This document shows positions 59,215 through 64,000 of a DNA stretch of 64,000 bases, piece by piece. Every line of letters starts with the position of its first letter. The stretch's first letter is position 1. The notes below the pieces were generated by a model. It did no database searches. It worked only from the letters and a program-made list of their open reading frames with translations, and was not told the DNA's origin. The stretch is from Karalla daura (taxonomy: Eukaryota > Chordata > Actinopteri > Chaetodontiformes > Leiognathidae). Both the position numbers and the translations under genes were made by a program. The stretch is from contig CM055211.1 of NCBI GenBank assembly GCA_029224185.1, positions 120,001 to 184,000 of the forward strand, read 5' to 3'.

Positions 59215-59304
59215 CTGGTGAGCTTGCTGATCACTGGCGTGGAGCTGTGCGTGAGGGCCTCTGCTGCAGCACTGTCACTGTTGACCCGCTGCCTTGGGGT
59301 GGAG
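59215..59304 (-). CDS. Possible exon, unassigned (90 nt)
   Basis: The minus-strand segment follows a strong pyrimidine-rich acceptor ending 'gttctgctgtag' and ends at a consensus donor 'gtgagt'. Only one frame is open: STPRQRVNSDSAAAEALTHS then STPVISKLT. It is Ser/Thr-rich and more GC-rich than its surroundings, like a linker of a signalling protein. The exon starts in phase 1 and ends in phase 2. It lies on the dgkz strand upstream of the known exons, so it could be part of that gene's linker or of an upstream gene. I do not recognise the peptide. Confidence 0.35.
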
Positions 59305-59494
59305 CTACAGCAGAACGCACAGAGGACAAAAGTCTGGGGTCAGCCTGAGACATGTGCCTGTGCCGCACTCTGAACTCTTATGCTTCTTTCAGCTGGGACT
59401 GACTGTTCGCGTGACTGGGATGAGACATGAAGAAAAGACACCCCCACAGGGGTGAAAATCCATAATTTCGTCATCATAATATTGAAACAGTTCA

Positions 59495-59585
59495 AGGAGT
59501 ACCCAGGAATCAAACCTGAACCATCCAGGCAACTAAGGTTCTGAGACTAGTTTACTCCACTTACTCCATCATTCTGCACTTTAAA
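59495..59585 (-). mobile_element. tRNA-like SINE remnant
   Basis: On the minus strand 'gatggagtaagtggagtaaac' resembles an A box, and 'ggtttgattcc' is a B box. Little else remains. Confidence 0.4.
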
Positions 59586-59599
59586 TTAGCAAGAGAACC

Positions 59600-60220
59600 C
59601 TGACCACATATTCATAAAAAGAACATTTTTATCCGCACCGAACACAAGTAGGATAGTTCAAGTATTTATCAGCCTTGTAATTAGGGATCAGCTGAACATT
59701 GGTATCAGTCATTATTTGCCTTCTTTCTGCTATCGGGAGATAATGATGACATCCACAGACACCATGTTTATCTGAGAGTGGAATTTTTGCTGTCTTTAAG
59801 GAGATGATTTCTTGTTTTCTCTCTCAGGGATGCAAGGGGGCATGAACACATTGAAGTTGAAATCAAATTAGCAAAAATGTTAGTTGCGTGGTAGTATTTC
59901 AGCATCTCTACACAAAAGAGGGATGAACGTCAGAGCAAAAACATTGTACCATGGTACGATTGGCCATTGGTCCACTTGTTATTCTAAACATTGGTATAAG
60001 CATAGGGCCATAATTCCACAATTGCCGTTTCCCTACATGTCATCATTATTGTTTGGATATGTTTATGTGAGAATGTGTGTACGTGTGAAATGAAACGGGC
60101 TAGGCAGAATTAAACAAAGCTTTAACCTTTAAGCTTGACTGTCTAGTCACAGAAGCATCTCTGTAATTTCAGCAAAAAGCCCGTTCATTGTGTTGTCAGG
60201 AACGAGAGCTGCTGAACTCA
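59600..60220. other. No recognisable gene
   Basis: Non-coding; nothing recognised. Confidence 0.3.
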
Positions 60221-60229
60221 AGGGCCGTT

Positions 60230-60971
60230 TGTCACACCGTGGTGAGGTCGTCCTGTCTTGGGGTTTTTGTCTTGTCATTTCCTGTTTTATTTTGAAAGTC
60301 TAATCCTCCTCTTGTGTCAGGTCACTTGCCCTTCCTCCTGTGTCCTCGTTCGTCAGCCCTGATTGTGTCCACCTGTTCCCTATTACCCCCATGTGCTCAA
60401 ATAGTCTGTGTCTCCCTTTGTCTGATGCAGAAGTGTTTCGTCTCTGTCCGAACACCCAAGCCTGCTTCACAGCCCACAGTTCACAGTCCAAGTCGGTTAT
60501 TGTAAGTCTTGTTTTTGCCTCGTCAGAGTGATTTTTTGTTGTAACTTCTTAGTTAAATATTTCTCATAGTCCTAGAGTTGTTTCCTCCCTTTTGGAGTGA
60601 TTTTCAGTTTTCATTGATTTCTTAGCTTTAGTCTAGCCTCCAGTTTGTTAGGAGAGTTTTTGTTTCATTCCTGCTTTCTCTGTTTGTTTGTTCCTGTACC
60701 TCCATTGGAGTGACTTTAGTTTAAAAGTTTTATAGCCTTTTGTTTTTCCTCCTCGAGAGTGATTTTGATTTCAATAATTTTGTAATTCCTTCTTAGAGTT
60801 TTCTCCTCCCTTTTGGAGCGCCTTCAGTTTAGTTTTAGTTTCACAGCTTAGAGTAGTTTTTCAGGTTTTCATAGCCTTTTGATTTCTCTCTGTTCGAGGT
60901 TGCTTGATTAATAAACGACCTTGCTCTGACCACCTCTGCGCCTGAGTCCTGTCCTGAGTTCGGGCCTGACA
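60230..60971 (+). mobile_element. Solo LTR with 5-bp target duplication
   Basis: The 742-bp segment begins TGTCACACCG and ends GGCCTGACA, the TG...CA borders of an LTR. It is flanked by CCGTT on both sides (60225-60229 and 60972-60976). A 5-bp duplication is typical of Ty3/gypsy or BEL integration. An AATAAA (about 60909) lies near the 3' part, as expected for an LTR poly(A) signal. The interior is T-rich on this strand with repeated 'gagtgattttcagttttc'-like words. No pol or second LTR is attached, so it is the product of recombination between two LTRs. Confidence 0.85.
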
Positions 60972-61165
60972 CCGTTCACTCTACACTGTTACACATGGTC
61001 CTGAGAGGTCATCTCTGTTAACTTCAAACAGGCAACCTGTCCATGCCAGGTACAGCCATATTTGCATCGGCACTGCATTATGTTCTGAACAGGATGTGAG
61101 ACCTATAAAATCTTCAATTGCACTTCAATAGATCGTGGCATTAACCTTAAATGAGTTAAAATTAG

Positions 61166-61440
61166 TTAAAGGCTACATATGGGGCTGTTCCATATTTCAG
61201 GACACATTTACAGTGTTGTAATATCAGATGTCCATGGTGAACCTCTGCAAAAGTTGCAGAACATGAGCCATCGGGGACCGGGCAGGATGGACAAAAAAAA
61301 GTCCAAGAGCCCAACCGGCATCCTGTCCATGCGCCCACACATAAGAAACAAGAAAAAGAATCACTTTTTTTTTTTATGTTCCTTTGGCTGCTGGAAGGAA
61401 TAATGTCACTTTGGGGCTGAATTAAGTGTTTATAGTCTTT
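61166..61440 (+). mobile_element. Decayed relative of the TTAA MITE
   Basis: It starts with TTAA and AGGCTACATATG, close to the 4035 element's AGGGGACATATTG. It shares 'agtccaagagcccaaccgg', 'cccacaca..aagaaacaag' and 'tggctgctgg' with the interior of that element in the same order. The right terminus is not recognisable. Confidence 0.65.
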
Positions 61441-61782
61441 AAATGAACATATTTCCTTTTGAAAAAGAACTTGTGAGACAACAGGAATATGCAAAACACT
61501 TACTGTCAGAAAAATCTTTATCTCGATCCATTCAATCTTGATAAAACATGACAGTCGCCACTTTAGACGACACAGTGACAATGCTGTGCTTTGGTCGGGA
61601 GACCAGCCAAACTACACGTATTCCCCCAATCGGTGAGGACTAGTCGACGTCAGGCACGAGACCAGTTGAGATGCCTTCAGGTGGGTTGACAAGTCTGTTG
61701 CAGAGCTAACGTTTTTTGAAGGAGTCTCCCCCTGGGGTCCGCACAAGCCTTTCTTTCCGTTTCCCTCTTCCTCTCCCTCTCT

Positions 61783-61800
61783 TACACACACACACACACA

Positions 61801-61899
<99 letters not shown>
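61783..61899. repeat. (CA)n microsatellite with CCCACA interruptions
   Basis: A CA array of about 117 bp has two CCCACA interruptions in the first half. Open frames over it are chance. Confidence 0.96.
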
Positions 61900-63270
61900 C
61901 AGCTGGTACCAGAGCGGGCCCGTGAAAGCAGACCCAGTAATGGAGATGATGTGCAGCTTGGTTTTGACACCGTACCGACTTGTTTAATGTTCAATCGCTG
62001 AGGGTAGGAAGAGGACCCGGTTCGTCGGTCCAGACTGTTTGGTTTGCTTCGTTTTCGGTTTAAGTCTTTGAGAGGGCATGTCGAATCTTATTTTTACTGC
62101 ATATGTTTGTCTTTTTCTGCCTCCTCAGTTCGGGGCACACCTACTGGCGTGGCAAGTTCAGTTCGGTGAACGCGCTGTCCATACGCACCTGACATACGGC
62201 GTGTTGCACGGAAAAGCAGGATTATGCGTGTAAACAAAGCGTAGTGGAGGGAAATGTATTTTCAGGTTAATTGCTGTCAGCAATAAACATATGATTGAAT
62301 ACCAGATGGTTTTCTAATCACTAACTGGCCAAGAAAGCGGTCAATGTAGCTTAGGTTTATTACAATCACCACTGCATTTGAAGAGACAGCTGGTGAAGTG
62401 ACAGCAGCTGCTGCATCTCTTTCTTTCTCTTCCCCCGCATTCGTCAAGTTGGTAAACGTCAAGAATTATGTCATCGTGTAGGAGATTCCGCAGTAGATTG
62501 GGAGATTCAAAGTATTCCGCGCAAACCTTGCCCGGGGCACAATGATGGCCAGTGTCAGCTGCGTTTGGACCTAACTGTTGTGTGGGAGGGTTCAAATCTT
62601 ATAAACAGTAAAAAAAACATTATTTTGCATTAGTGCATTTATATAAGCCAAGCGTTAGAGTGGCCGATGCTCTCGTCTACACGCCGCGGAGGAGCTATTG
62701 TCACCTAGGCTCCTCAGATGGACATGCAAGGATCGTGTTTTTTGAGTTCTTGAGCGCTTTCAGAAGGATTTGTGACAAGATGAGGATGATGCAATCAGCA
62801 GGAATTCTAAACCACAGGGTCCACCCCCCACCCCAATTAAATGTGCCATATTTCGTTCCCATAGCCCGCTGACCATGTCTAAACTCTTTGTTATTCACTC
62901 TGCTGTCCTCGCTTTTGAAACTAAAATAAAACGTCTCTAATATAATCAAAATATACTGGGGAAAAAGATTCTACCATCCTCAATCCCTTTTACAAGTGAT
63001 CAATTCTTTCTTTTAGCTCTTCTCAGATATCTAACCCTTTACCCCATGTCTCACCCGATGTGTTTCACCTGATGCCAGGAGTGTAAACTGCTGGCAGGTG
63101 AAGCTAGCGGTTTTTAAAAATATAACCCAAAATGTTTCGCGTGTAGGTGTTTTTCAGTGTGTTTGTCAGAAAGACAGAGGGATGGAGAGAAGCCGAAGAG
63201 AGAGGTAATTATGGTGGGAGGACTCAAGTTCACCTTTGTGTCTGCGTGGGCAAACTGGTACGCGGTTTGT
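61900..63270. other. No recognisable gene
   Basis: Mixed, somewhat GC-richer sequence at 61900-62250 and 62630-62720. I looked for exons on both strands and found none I could support. Confidence 0.3.
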
Positions 63271-63275
63271 GCCAG

Positions 63276-63280
<5 letters not shown>

Positions 63281-63315
<35 letters not shown>
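63281..63315. repeat. (GT)n microsatellite
   Basis: GT run of about 17 units. Confidence 0.95.
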
Positions 63316-63318
<3 letters not shown>

Positions 63319-64000
63319 CGAAGCACAGTGTATTGCTATGACTCTTGAGTGTGCTGACATGCATTCCATTTCTCTCCCCATCCAGTGTTTATCTGACTTC
63401 ATCTTTCTCTTCAACCCATCCTCTCCTCCTCGTCCTCCCACTCAATGCACTCAGCATTGCAAATCAACCCGCCAACACACACACACGCGCGCACACACAC
63501 GAGCACATACATAGCCAAAGGGAAGTGTTAGGATCAGCAGGTTGCGTTGCTCTGCTTATACTCGCATTGTACCTGTTAATTTATCTATTCCCTTTGTCGA
63601 TTCTGCATGAAAATCTTGATATGTCTGAATCAGTTTTTGTATTTTGAGTCTATACAATGGCCCAAAGACGAGGAGAAGCATGATCTGGTGTTTGAACAAA
63701 TAACGTGTGTGTTGTTGGGACAACTAAAGTTAAATATGTCAACCTGCTCTCACTCAGCTTTTGTACAAAAAAACACGAAATCTAGACCTCCGAATTTCGT
63801 AGTATTTCCAACAATTTTTTCGTGTCACAGTGCCCTGGTCACACGACAGATGCGCTAAATACTGATTATTACAGGCCATCCGAATATCATTTACACTGTA
63901 TGCATTTTGACTTTGAAAAATCACCAAAGCCTAGGGTAAAAGTTTATAAGCAATTCATATGAGAAAATGTTTTAAAAAAAATCCCAGACAAATGACATCG
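63316..64000. other. No recognisable gene
   Basis: Non-coding. A short CA/CG alternating stretch lies at about 63476-63505. Confidence 0.3.

Noticed and set aside
61162..61581. 139-codon minus-strand frame
   Set aside because: It overlaps the decayed TTAA MITE relative and has no recognisable domain.

Overview
This window is animal nuclear DNA and almost certainly teleost fish. It is gene-poor, AT-rich, full of dinucleotide microsatellites, and has split genes with GT-AG introns. It carries transposon families typical of bony fish: Tc1-like, hAT MITEs, L2/CR1-type and Rex-type LINEs, tRNA-derived SINEs and Ty3/gypsy remnants. Nothing bacterial, phage or plasmid-like is present. Most open frames in it are low-complexity or chance frames.

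Two real protein-coding genes are supported. On the + strand, 2203-2448 is the last coding exon of a muscarinic acetylcholine receptor of the M4 type (chrm4: TM6, TM7 and the C-terminus). It has a splice acceptor immediately upstream, so the rest of the receptor lies outside the window. On the - strand, five exons between 45006 and 36542 encode the C-terminal ankyrin repeats and the PDZ-binding tail (EDQETAV) of a type IV diacylglycerol kinase, best matched to zeta (dgkz). Their phases interlock exactly. The C1 and catalytic exons must lie to the right, in introns running through the rest of the window or beyond it. The two genes converge. In human the M4 receptor and DGKZ are also convergent neighbours, so this is conserved synteny. 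Human MDK lies between them, and I see no midkine exon here.

Layout: 0.3-0.9 kb hAT MITE and L2 tail; 2.2 kb chrm4 exon; 3.3-5.2 kb SINE pieces and a TTAA-flanked MITE; 11.8-13 kb dead gypsy pol; 14.2 kb perfect palindrome; 16.9-19.6 kb satellite-rich belt; 20.9-22.2 kb dispersed repeat ending in an eight-copy minisatellite; 23.2-26.3 kb BED-finger transposon remnant and a terminus-like repeat holding a nested Tc1; 29.5-33.5 kb LINEs and half a foldback MITE; 34-37.6 kb SINEs; 36.5-45 kb dgkz 3' exons with intronic LINE, BED and foldback elements; 45.7-49.3 kb LINEs; 50.5-51.3 kb polypurine tract; 52-53.5 kb LINE and degenerate Tc1/mariner; 55.7 and 59.2 kb two possible unassigned exons; 57.7-58.1 kb LINE endonuclease; 60.2-61.0 kb solo LTR; 61-64 kb MITE and CA/GT arrays.

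I did not find a convincing new biological system. The strongest leads are an intron inside the muscarinic receptor coding region, a Tc1 transposase kept open by compensating indels across its catalytic motif, a BED-finger element family present in two opposite copies, and several exact structural DNA features.
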